Assembly (NCBI GenBank): GCA_913778905.1
Contig: CAJYYA010000016.1
Location: 1 to 64,000 of the forward strand
DNA from: an uncultured Naasia sp.
Lineage (GTDB): Bacteria; Actinomycetota; Actinomycetes; Actinomycetales; Microbacteriaceae
DNA: 64,000 nt
Reading direction: 5' to 3'
A program made the position numbers and the translations under genes. Shown piece by piece: positions 16,769-24,207 of this stretch (positions within the stretch are counted from its first letter, which is position 1; each line of letters starts with the position of its first letter). The notes below the pieces were generated by a model. That model had not been told where the DNA came from. It ran no database searches and saw nothing but the letters and a program-made list of their open reading frames with translations.

Positions 16769-18234
16769 AGCCGATCTCCAACACCCCCATGTTGATCACC
16801 TATGCCGACAGCCTCGGAGGCGACCTCCGAGCACTCGAGAAGACGCTCGACGGGCCGTTCCGCGGCGCCTTCGGAGGTGTCCACATCCTCCCGTTCTTCC
16901 CCTCGAGCGGCGACCGCGGGTTCGCCGTCGTCGACTACGACACAGTCGACCCGGCATTCGGCGACTGGACCGACATCGAGCGCATCGCGGCGCGCTACTA
17001 CGTCATGGCCGACTTCATGATCAACCACGTCTCCATCCGGTCGGCGGAGTTCCGCGACTACATGGCGAGAGGGGATGAGTCGCCCTACCGCTCGATGTTC
17101 ATCCACTGGGACGAGTTCTGGCCGAACGGTGCACCCACGGAGGAGGAGCTCGCGGCGCTCTACCGGCGCAAAGCTGTGGGACCGGTCAAGGAGTTCACGC
17201 GCGACGACGGCACGGTCGTCCACCTCTGGAACACCTTTTTCGCCGAGCAGGTCGACGTGGACCCATACTCTCCCGTGACCCAGGAGTACTTCGAACGCAA
17301 CCTCGGGCGGCTCGCCGACATCGTGCCGCTCATCCGCTTTGATGCGTTCGCCTATGCGTCGAAGCGGCCGGGGACGAGCTGCTTCTTCGTCGAGCCCGAC
17401 GTCTGGGAGGTCCTCGACATCGGCATGCGACCGCTGCGCGAGCGAGGAACGCAGATGCTGCCGGAGATCCACGAGAACTACCGCATCCAGCTACGCATGG
17501 CCGAACGCGGGCATTGGGTCTACGACTTCGCCCTCCCGATGCTCATGCTCCACACGATCTTCTCCGCGGACACCGCTCGTCTGCGCAACTGGCTCGAGAT
17601 CTGTCCGCGAAAGCAATTCACCACGCTCGACACCCACGACGGCATCGGTGTCGTCGACGTCGTCGGCCTCCTGTCGGACGAGGAGATCGACGCCGTGAGC
17701 GAGCGGGTCAACCGAGTGATCGATCCACTCCGCGAGTACCACGCACTGCCGCCCGGCATGATCAAGCGGGGAACGGAGAAGGTCCGGCAATACCAGCTCA
17801 TGACCTCCTTCTTCTCCGCGCTGGAAGAGGACGAAGCGGCGCATCTGCTCGCGCGTGTCGTGCAGCTGTGGGTGCCCGGGATTCCGCAGGTGTACTACGT
17901 CGGAGCGCTCTTCGGCGCCAACGACGTGGACGCCCTCCGCGCGTCCGGGGAGCCTCGCAGTGTCAATCGGCATGACTACACCGAAGACGAGATCGCCTCT
18001 GCCGCGCACGAGCCGTCGGTGTCGACCTTCCTCGAGGTACTCCGTTTCCGCACGGCCAGCGCGGCGTTCGAGGGCGGGTTCACGATGGAGCCGTCGGAAA
18101 CCCCCTCGCAGCTCGTTCTCCAGTGGGGCGGTGCAGAGCACAGCGCACGGCTCCACGCCGACTTCGCCAGCCGCTCATTCCGCGTCACCGAGGTCGTCGA
18201 AGGCGAAGAGACGCTGATCGCCGAATCACTGTGA
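16765..18234 (+). CDS. GH13 subfamily 18 sugar phosphorylase (sucrose-phosphorylase-like)
   Basis: A 489-residue cytosolic enzyme. ATG 16765 overlaps the previous stop and follows GAAAGGA. It has the sucrose phosphorylase pattern: nucleophile Asp193 (IRFDAFAY), acid/base Glu234 (LPEIHENY), stabiliser Asp292 (LDTHDGIG), plus PGIPQVYYVGAL. Such enzymes split a glucoside with phosphate to give alpha-glucose 1-phosphate. Two acceptor-site positions differ from the Bifidobacterium enzyme by my alignment: Asp342 is Arg341 (EKVRQYQ) and Pro134 is Arg135 (YRRKAVG). The true acceptor may therefore not be fructose; sucrose 6'-phosphate, glucosylglycerate and glucosylglycerol phosphorylases belong to the same subfamily. 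Family certain, substrate open. Confidence 0.88.
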   Translation: MKPISNTPMLITYADSLGGDLRALEKTLDGPFRGAFGGVHILPFFPSSGDRGFAVVDYDTVDPAFGDWTDIERIAARYYVMADFMINHVSIRSAEFRDYMARGDESPYRSMFIHWDEFWPNGAPTEEELAALYRRKAVGPVKEFTRDDGTVVHLWNTFFAEQVDVDPYSPVTQEYFERNLGRLADIVPLIRFDAFAYASKRPGTSCFFVEPDVWEVLDIGMRPLRERGTQMLPEIHENYRIQLRMAERGHWVYDFALPMLMLHTIFSADTARLRNWLEICPRKQFTTLDTHDGIGVVDVVGLLSDEEIDAVSERVNRVIDPLREYHALPPGMIKRGTEKVRQYQLMTSFFSALEEDEAAHLLARVVQLWVPGIPQVYYVGALFGANDVDALRASGEPRSVNRHDYTEDEIASAAHEPSVSTFLEVLRFRTASAAFEGGFTMEPSETPSQLVLQWGGAEHSARLHADFASRSFRVTEVVEGEETLIAESL

Positions 18235-18276
18235 CGTTCCGGTCCCACTGTCGGAGGCTCCACCTACGGTGAGGGC

Positions 18277-19605
18277 ATGGCCCGCTCCTCCGCCTCCCCT
18301 GCCCCGTACAAGTGCTCCGAATGCGGGTGGACGACGGCCAAGTGGGTCGGCCGCTGCAGCGAGTGCCAGCAGTGGGGCACGGTCGTCGAGGCCGGCGCCT
18401 CGTCGGGAATCGCACGGCAGGTGAAGCCGACTGCTGTCGTCGGCGATCGCGTGGCACGACCCATCGGTCAGGTCGAGACGGCAACAGCTACGCATCGGCC
18501 GAGCGGGATCGCCGAGTTTGACCGCGTGCTCGGCGGCGGAGTCGTCGCGGGCGCTGCGATCCTGCTGAGCGGCGAACCGGGCGTCGGCAAGTCCACGCTC
18601 CTGCTGGAAGTCGCCGCACGAGCCGCGGCCACGGGTCAACGGGTGCTCTACGTCACTGCGGAGGAGTCGGTGGGTCAGGTGCGGATGCGCGCCGAACGTA
18701 CCGGCGCGATCCACGACGAGCTGTACCTCGCCGCCGAGACCGACCTCGCCACCGTGCTCGGACAGGTCGACGCCGTCTCCCCCGATCTGCTCATCGTGGA
18801 CTCCGTGCAGACCGTGGCGAGCGCCGACATCGACGGGTTCGCGGGCGGCCCCTCGCAGGTGCGCGAGGTGGCTTCCGCTCTCATCCGACTCGCCAAGACC
18901 CGAGATCTCCCCGTCCTCCTCGTCGGCCACGTCACCAAGGACGGCAATATCGCAGGTCCGCGCCTGCTCGAGCACCTCGTCGATGTCGTCTGCACGTTCG
19001 AGGGCGATCGGCAGACTTCACTGCGCTTCGTCCGGGCGCTCAAAAACCGCTTCGGCGCGGTCGACGAGGTCGGCTGCTTCGAGATGGCCGGCGACGGGAT
19101 CGTCGAGGTCCCCGATCCGAGCGGACTGTTCATGAGTCGCGGGGAGCAGGCCGTGAGCGGCACATGCGTCACCGTCGCGATGGAGGGGCGCCGCGCCCTC
19201 CCCGTCGAAGTGCAGGCACTGGTCGTCGCGACGTCCGCGCCCCAGCCGCGCCGCGTGGTCAGCGGTGTGGAGTCGAGCCGGGTCGCCATGGTGCTGGCCG
19301 TTCTCGAACGTCGCGCCGGCATCAAGCTCAGCACCCTCGATGTCTACGTCTCGACGGTCGGCGGGGTGCGGCTCACCGAACCGGGGGCCGACCTCGCGAT
19401 CGCGCTGGCCATCGCCAGTGCCGCGAAGGACGTCCCCATCGCGCATGACGTGGTCGCTGTCGGCGAGATCAGCCTCGCAGGCGAGATCCGACCGGCCAAC
19501 ATGGCGGGCCAACGGTCGACGGAGGCTCATCGACTCGGCTTCACGAAGATGATCGATCACAGGACCGGGAGTGCTCAGGCGGCGTTGCGGGCGGTTCTGC
19601 GCTGA
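18277..19605 (+). CDS. radA: DNA repair protein RadA (Sms)
   Basis: A 442-residue ATPase that promotes branch migration during recombination. It has the N-terminal four-cysteine zinc finger (CSECGWTTAKWVGRCSEC, residues about 10-27), Walker A GEPGVGKST, the RadA signature KNRFG and a C-terminal Lon-like domain. Length is normal for the family. It is 42 bases after the GH13 gene but functionally unrelated; a weak local promoter is likely. A repeat-rich region follows. Confidence 0.96.
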   Translation: MARSSASPAPYKCSECGWTTAKWVGRCSECQQWGTVVEAGASSGIARQVKPTAVVGDRVARPIGQVETATATHRPSGIAEFDRVLGGGVVAGAAILLSGEPGVGKSTLLLEVAARAAATGQRVLYVTAEESVGQVRMRAERTGAIHDELYLAAETDLATVLGQVDAVSPDLLIVDSVQTVASADIDGFAGGPSQVREVASALIRLAKTRDLPVLLVGHVTKDGNIAGPRLLEHLVDVVCTFEGDRQTSLRFVRALKNRFGAVDEVGCFEMAGDGIVEVPDPSGLFMSRGEQAVSGTCVTVAMEGRRALPVEVQALVVATSAPQPRRVVSGVESSRVAMVLAVLERRAGIKLSTLDVYVSTVGGVRLTEPGADLAIALAIASAAKDVPIAHDVVAVGEISLAGEIRPANMAGQRSTEAHRLGFTKMIDHRTGSAQAALRAVLR

Positions 19606-19622
19606 TCGCTTCGGCTGCCCCT

Positions 19623-19742
19623 CCGTTCATCTCGCTGCGCTCAATGGGCGGGGCGGGCTGACCGGCGCCCCTTCATTTCGCTGCGCTCAATGGGCGGGGC
19701 GGGTGGCGGGCGCCCGCCCCGCCCGTTGAGCGAAGCGAAACG
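19623..19742. repeat. Three copies of an intergenic GC-rich repeat, two forming a long hairpin
   Basis: Two direct copies of a unit with core GCTCAATGGGCGGGGCGGG lie at about 19623-19657 and 19669-19703. A third, inverted copy at about 19713-19742 pairs with the second to form an imperfect stem of about 28 bp (19675 to 19740). The same unit recurs near 55.3 kb. The region carries no gene; it may act as a terminator for radA or be a REP-like element. Confidence 0.75.
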
Positions 19743-19766
19743 CAGCGCACCCGCCGGACATGAGTA

Positions 19767-19796
19767 GGGCCCTCGACGCTGTCGCATCGAAGGCCC
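19767..19796 (-). terminator. Possible terminator after the small hypothetical gene
   Basis: A 10-bp stem with one mismatch (19767-19776 with 19787-19796) encloses a 10-base loop, 18 bases downstream of the stop of the minus-strand gene. There is no clear T-tract. Confidence 0.4.
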
Positions 19797-19814
19797 GGTC
19801 GTTCCTGGCGAGAA

Positions 19815-20021
19815 TCAGGCCGCCGCTTCCGCCTCGATGGTGTCGAGGACGGTCATGAGCTCCGAGGCTTCGAGACGCCCCGCGGTGTATTCGGTGCGGG
19901 CGTCGAGGAAATCGAGCAGAAGACGCGACGATCGACGATGATCTCGCAGATCCAGGTTGATGAGGACGAGACGGGTGCGCGCCAAGCGCATCTCCACCTC
20001 GCTGCCATTGGTCGTAATCAC
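19815..20021 (-). CDS. Small hypothetical protein
   Basis: A 68-residue protein if it starts at GTG 20021; the frame extends upstream but that part looks non-coding. The body is charged and helical (LVLINLDLRDHRRSSRLLLDFLDARTEY) with an acidic, alanine-rich end. I recognise no domain. There is no strong ribosome-binding site. The weak hairpin after it and the absence of a competing plus-strand gene support a real gene only moderately. Confidence 0.45.
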   Translation of the reverse strand: MITTNGSEVEMRLARTRLVLINLDLRDHRRSSRLLLDFLDARTEYTAGRLEASELMTVLDTIEAEAAA

Positions 20022-20269
20022 GCCCGACAGTCTGCCAGCGTCTTCGCCCTCAACCTGGGGCCCAGCTTGATCTTCGTCACGAACAGACCTCAGCGTCGGG
20101 TCGCTGGCCGCGAAACGAACGGAGCGGCTGTCAGCCCGCACCGTTCCCTGATGTTTCCTCGATCTCTCCCAGGCCCTGCGCAGATCCCGCGGCGACGGCA
20201 TCCAGGACCGCCGCATAGCTTCGCAAGTCGAGCGCGGAGATACGCCCCGCGCCGGGAAGGAATGCTCTC

Positions 20270-21106
20270 GTGACCGAGATCACCGCACACCACGGACTCT
20301 TCAAGGACACCGACCTGCACGTCGACGACAACGGCGGATCGGGCCGTCCCGTCGTCCTGATCCACGGATGGCCTCTGTCCGGAGAGTCGTGGAGCGAGCA
20401 GGTCCCCGCCTTCTCCGCAGCCGGCTACCGTGTCGTGACCTACGACCGTCGCGGCTTCGGCCGGAGCGACAAGCCGTCACGAGGCTACGACTACGACACC
20501 CTCACCGAGGACCTCCACACCCTCCTCGAGACACTCGACCTGAACGATGTGACCCTCATCGGCTTCTCCATGGGCGGCGGCGAAGTCGCTCGCTACTTCA
20601 CCAAGTACGGCACCGAGCGCATCCGCAGCGTCGTGTTCGCCGCCGCCGTGCCGCCCTACCTGCTCAAGACGGAGGACAACCCCGAGGGCCCCCTCGACAA
20701 GGACGCCGCGGACAGCATGGAGCAGGGCCTGAAGGACGACGAGGCGTCGTTCTACGACCAGTTCACCACCGACTTCTTCTCCGTGAACGGCGAACTGAAG
20801 GTCACCGAGGCGCAGCGCCAGGATGCGCTCCGACTCGCCCACCAGGCCGACAAGAAGGCGGCCCTCGGCTGCATGGAGGCCTTCGCCACCACCGACTTCC
20901 GCGACGACCTCCCCAAGGTGACCGTCCCGACGCTGGTCATCCACGGCGACGGCGATGGGACCGTCCCGTTCGAGGGCTCGGGCGCCCGCACCCACCGTGC
21001 CATCGCGGGTAGCCAGCTGCACGTCGTCGAAGGCGCTCCCCACGGCTTCAACGTGAGCCACGCGGACGAGTTCAACCGCGTCGTCCTCGACTTCCTGAGC
21101 CGCTGA
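20270..21106 (+). CDS. Alpha/beta hydrolase, cofactor-free haloperoxidase (non-haem chloroperoxidase) type
   Basis: A 278-residue cytosolic hydrolase starting at GTG 20270 behind GGAAGGA. HGWPLSGESW holds the oxyanion region, the nucleophile serine is in GFSMGGGEVARY, the acid is in HGDGDGTVP and the histidine is in GAPHGFNVSHADEFN. This pattern marks the non-haem chloroperoxidase/aryl esterase group, which shows perhydrolase activity in vitro; the natural substrate is usually unknown. It stands alone between its own start region and a strong terminator. Confidence 0.88.
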   Translation: MTEITAHHGLFKDTDLHVDDNGGSGRPVVLIHGWPLSGESWSEQVPAFSAAGYRVVTYDRRGFGRSDKPSRGYDYDTLTEDLHTLLETLDLNDVTLIGFSMGGGEVARYFTKYGTERIRSVVFAAAVPPYLLKTEDNPEGPLDKDAADSMEQGLKDDEASFYDQFTTDFFSVNGELKVTEAQRQDALRLAHQADKKAALGCMEAFATTDFRDDLPKVTVPTLVIHGDGDGTVPFEGSGARTHRAIAGSQLHVVEGAPHGFNVSHADEFNRVVLDFLSR

Positions 21107-21125
21107 CGAAACGCGACTGAAAGAC

Positions 21126-21157
21126 CGAAGGCCGGGGAGACGCCTCCCCGGCCTTCG
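21126..21157. terminator. Bidirectional terminator
   Basis: A perfect 14-bp stem (21126-21139 with 21144-21157) with a 4-base loop lies between two convergent genes, 20 bases after one stop and 28 from the other. Confidence 0.85.
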
Positions 21158-21184
21158 TCGTGTCCGCCCCGCCCGTAGAGCGGA

Positions 21185-21811
21185 TCAGTTGAGGATGAAC
21201 TGCTCGGTGTCGGTCGAGGAGATCCCGCCCACCGTCACCTGCAGGTGGTAGGAAGCGCCACCCGCGGTCACTTTCGGTTTGTCGGCCGCGCCGCACGAGT
21301 CCGCCGACGAACGCTCGCGGTTCCACGTGATCGAGGACGACACCGTCGGCTTCGCCCCGGACGATGCGGGCTCGATCGTCAGCGGGTAGTCGGCGGCGTC
21401 CTTCTGGCAGTCCTTCGATGCCCAGATCGTCTCCGCCCCACTGGTCACCGTGAAGACCTGCTGGGCGGTGCCGACGTTGAGTGTGCACGGCTGATCACCG
21501 GTGTTGACGAGGGTCCAGGAGAGCTGAGGATCCGCATCCGCGGCATACGAGTCGGAGTCGGTCACCGCGGACACGACCACCTGGCCCGCATCGCAGACGC
21601 CCGGCTGACCCGTTGCGCTGGACGGCTCGGGCTTGTCGCCCGCGGCCTCGGGCGCCACGGTTCCGACGGGCAGGGGCGCATCCGAGGCGGGTCGGACGAA
21701 GATCAGAACGATCACAGCGATGATGACGGCCGCGCCGAGGAGCACGATGAGGCGTCGCCGCCAGTAGACACTCGGCGGCTGCGGCCCCCGCGGGGTTCGC
21801 ATACTCGACAT
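21185..21811 (-). CDS. Membrane-anchored extracellular protein of unknown function
   Basis: About 208 residues from ATG 21811 (GTG 21817 and ATG 21802 are also possible). A basic N-terminus (YWRRR) precedes one membrane helix (LIVLLGAAVIIAVIVLIFV), a proline-rich linker and an external domain of about 130 residues with several cysteines (VCDAG, QPCTL, KDCQK, DSCGA), probably a disulfide-bonded beta-sandwich. The pattern resembles actinobacterial DUF4232-like secreted proteins, but I cannot assign a family. It is a single gene ending at a bidirectional terminator. Confidence 0.75.
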   Translation of the reverse strand: MSSMRTPRGPQPPSVYWRRRLIVLLGAAVIIAVIVLIFVRPASDAPLPVGTVAPEAAGDKPEPSSATGQPGVCDAGQVVVSAVTDSDSYAADADPQLSWTLVNTGDQPCTLNVGTAQQVFTVTSGAETIWASKDCQKDAADYPLTIEPASSGAKPTVSSSITWNRERSSADSCGAADKPKVTAGGASYHLQVTVGGISSTDTEQFILN

Positions 21812-21934
21812 GCGCACAGGCTAGGTCCGCAACTGTAGCGCGCCGGGACACTCGCGGGCGCGCCGCGTCTTTCACTGCCCCCGCATAGGTGATCAGCTCG
21901 CACCGGCCGGCGGGGTGCCGAAACCACTCGCGGA

Positions 21935-22504
21935 TCAGGCTGAAACGAGATCCTTCAGCATCCGGGTGTTGCCGAGCGTGTTCGGCTTGACCCGCGCGAG
22001 GTCGAGGAATTCGGCGACGCCCTCATCGGGCGAGCGAACGAGCTCGTAGTAGACCTCGGGCGGAACGAGGCCCTCCTCGCCGATCGCGAGATAACCGTGG
22101 CGCCCGAAGAACTCGGTCTCGAAGGTGAGACAGAACAGCCGCGTCACGCCGAGATCGGAAGCCCGCGTCTCCAGCCTCTCCAGCAGCGCCCGTCCGACAC
22201 CGCGGTGCAGGTGTTCCTCGGCGACGGCGAGGGTCCGAACCTCGCCGAGGTCATCCCAGATGACATGGAGCGCACCGCAGCCGACGAGTTCCCCGTCGAT
22301 CTCCGCCACGATGAACTCCTGGATGCTCTCGTAGAGCACGACGAGGTCTTTTCCGAGCAGGATCTTCTTCTGCACCAGTGGGTCGACGAGTCGCTGGATG
22401 CCGAGGACGTCACTGGTACGGGCGGGGCGGACTCGGACATCGACAGCTGACACGCTCTCGAACATACTCCGCCACACCTCATCGCCGCCCTGCACGCGGC
22501 TCAT
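21935..22504 (-). CDS. Amino-acid N-acetyltransferase (GNAT; N-acetylglutamate synthase type)
   Basis: A 189-residue GNAT enzyme that probably transfers acetyl from acetyl-CoA to glutamate, the first step of arginine synthesis. It shows the GNAT acetyl-CoA loop (HRGVGRALLERLE) and FFGRHGYLAI, and matches the stand-alone ArgA-like enzymes of Actinobacteria in length and in the LVQKKILLGKDLVVLYE region. The ATG at 22504 overlaps the stop of the exporter gene; a second ATG at 22465 is also possible and would give the more usual 176 residues. No other arginine gene is nearby. Confidence 0.82.
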   Translation of the reverse strand: MSRVQGGDEVWRSMFESVSAVDVRVRPARTSDVLGIQRLVDPLVQKKILLGKDLVVLYESIQEFIVAEIDGELVGCGALHVIWDDLGEVRTLAVAEEHLHRGVGRALLERLETRASDLGVTRLFCLTFETEFFGRHGYLAIGEEGLVPPEVYYELVRSPDEGVAEFLDLARVKPNTLGNTRMLKDLVSA

Positions 22505-23952
22505 CCCATGTGGACCACGGATGCGCCCTCAGCGGCGGCGGGCATGAGCGTCTCACGCGATCCACGGATGAGGACCGCGGCGATGACCGCCGCCATCAGC
22601 ATCGCGATGGCCGCCGCCAGGAACACCCCGGCGTAACCGGCTGCCAGAGCCACCGGCCCCTCCCCGCCCGCGGTCGACGCAGCTGTCGCGGTGGCGGACG
22701 CGGCCAGTGCCGTGAACACGGACAGTCCGATCGAGCCACCGACCTGCATGGTCGCGTTGGCCGTCGCCGAGGCGACCCCCGCGTCGTGAGGAGCCACACC
22801 CGTCAGCGCGAGATTCTGCAGCGGGACGAAGACGAGAGCCATGCCGACGCCCATGACGATGAGGGCGGGGAGAACCTGGGCGAAGTAGTCGCCATCGGCG
22901 GTGATCCGCGAGAGGTAGAACAGACCCGCCGCCACGATCACCGGTCCGCCCACCATGAGCGGACGGGGGCCGACGACCGGAAGCAGCTTGGTCGCGACAG
23001 GGGCGACGGCCATGATGGCGAGGGTCAACGGGAGGCTTGCGAGCCCGGCCTGCAGCGGCGGGAAGCCCAGCACGATCTGCAGGTGGAGGGTCAGATAGAG
23101 CGTCGCCCCGATCATGACCACACCCGCGATCATCTGGATGAGGAACGCGCCCCCACGGACCCGGTCGAGGATCACGCGCAGCGGCAGGAGAGGTTGCGCG
23201 ACGCGCGACTCGATCCAGACGAACAGGGCGAGGAAGCCGGCACCCAGGGCGAGGAACCCGAGGGTGATGGGCGATCCCCAGCCCATCTCGGCCTGGCTGA
23301 ACCCGAACACGAGCGCGCCGAGTCCGACCGTCACGGTCACGACACCGACGATGTCGTAGCGGTTCTCCCCCTCGGCTTTGCTGTCGCCGAGGAGGAACCA
23401 CCCACCGACCACACCGACGACCACGAAGAACACGTTGACGAGAAGGCACCAGCGCCAGTCGGCGAACTCGGTGAGCACCCCGCCGAGTAGGAGCCCGACA
23501 GCTGCCCCCGCTCCGGCGATGGTTCCGAAGACCGCGAATGCCGTATTGCGGTCACGCCCGCCGGGGAACGTGACCGTCAGGAGCGCGAGGGCCGCAGGAG
23601 CGAGGAGAGCCGCGAAAGCTCCCTGCAGTCCGCGAGCCAGGATGAGCTCGAAGCCGTTCTGCGCCATCCCGCCCATCACGGAGGCGGCGCCGAAGCCGAG
23701 CATGCCGACGAGATATGCGCGCTTGCGCCCCCAGTAGTCGGCGATGCGTCCGCCGAGGAGGAGGAGGGCACCGAAGGCGAGGACGTAGACCGTGACGACC
23801 CACTGCCGCTCGCTATCGGACAGGCGGAGTTCGGCCTGCGCCGAGGGCAGAGCGATGTTGACGATCGTGCTGTCGAGGACGACGACCAGCTGGGTCATCG
23901 CGAGGACGACGAGGGCGAGCCACCGGTTGGCGGAAGGACGGGAGACGGGCAT
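22501..23952 (-). CDS. MFS drug exporter, DHA2 (EmrB/QacA) type
   Basis: A 483-residue multidrug exporter with about 14 membrane helices. It has the DHA2 motif D1 (LDSTIVNIALP, helix 1), motif A (LGGRIADYWGRKR) and a motif C-like antiporter segment (GTIAGAGAAVGLLLGG). It is probably driven by the proton gradient and exports lipophilic compounds. Its stop overlaps the acetyltransferase start. No TetR or MarR gene is adjacent; about 250 bp upstream contain only a possible promoter. Confidence 0.92.
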   Translation of the reverse strand: MPVSRPSANRWLALVVLAMTQLVVVLDSTIVNIALPSAQAELRLSDSERQWVVTVYVLAFGALLLLGGRIADYWGRKRAYLVGMLGFGAASVMGGMAQNGFELILARGLQGAFAALLAPAALALLTVTFPGGRDRNTAFAVFGTIAGAGAAVGLLLGGVLTEFADWRWCLLVNVFFVVVGVVGGWFLLGDSKAEGENRYDIVGVVTVTVGLGALVFGFSQAEMGWGSPITLGFLALGAGFLALFVWIESRVAQPLLPLRVILDRVRGGAFLIQMIAGVVMIGATLYLTLHLQIVLGFPPLQAGLASLPLTLAIMAVAPVATKLLPVVGPRPLMVGGPVIVAAGLFYLSRITADGDYFAQVLPALIVMGVGMALVFVPLQNLALTGVAPHDAGVASATANATMQVGGSIGLSVFTALAASATATAASTAGGEGPVALAAGYAGVFLAAAIAMLMAAVIAAVLIRGSRETLMPAAAEGASVVHMG

Positions 23953-24156
23953 GACGAAGCCTTCGCATTCGCAGGGAGTGCCGGAGGTTTCAAGCCTCGG
24001 ACCGCACGTTCCACAGCTAGAGCGTGGACGTCGACCGCCTCGACCAACGGAGTCGAGCAGGATTTCATCCTAAACACACCCCTGGCAGCTTGTAAGCGCG
24101 GAGGCCCATACGCACACCGATCGCTGAGGTGGGTGTCGCACGGCGCCTCGACGACA

Positions 24157-24189
24157 AAGCCCCCGTGACCGGTGTGGTCACGGGGGCTT
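24157..24189 (-). terminator. Terminator of clpC
   Basis: A perfect 14-bp stem (24157-24170 with 24176-24189) has a 5-base loop and starts 18 bases after the clpC stop on the minus strand. Confidence 0.85.
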
Positions 24190-24207
24190 CGTCGTAGGAG
24201 CGGTACG

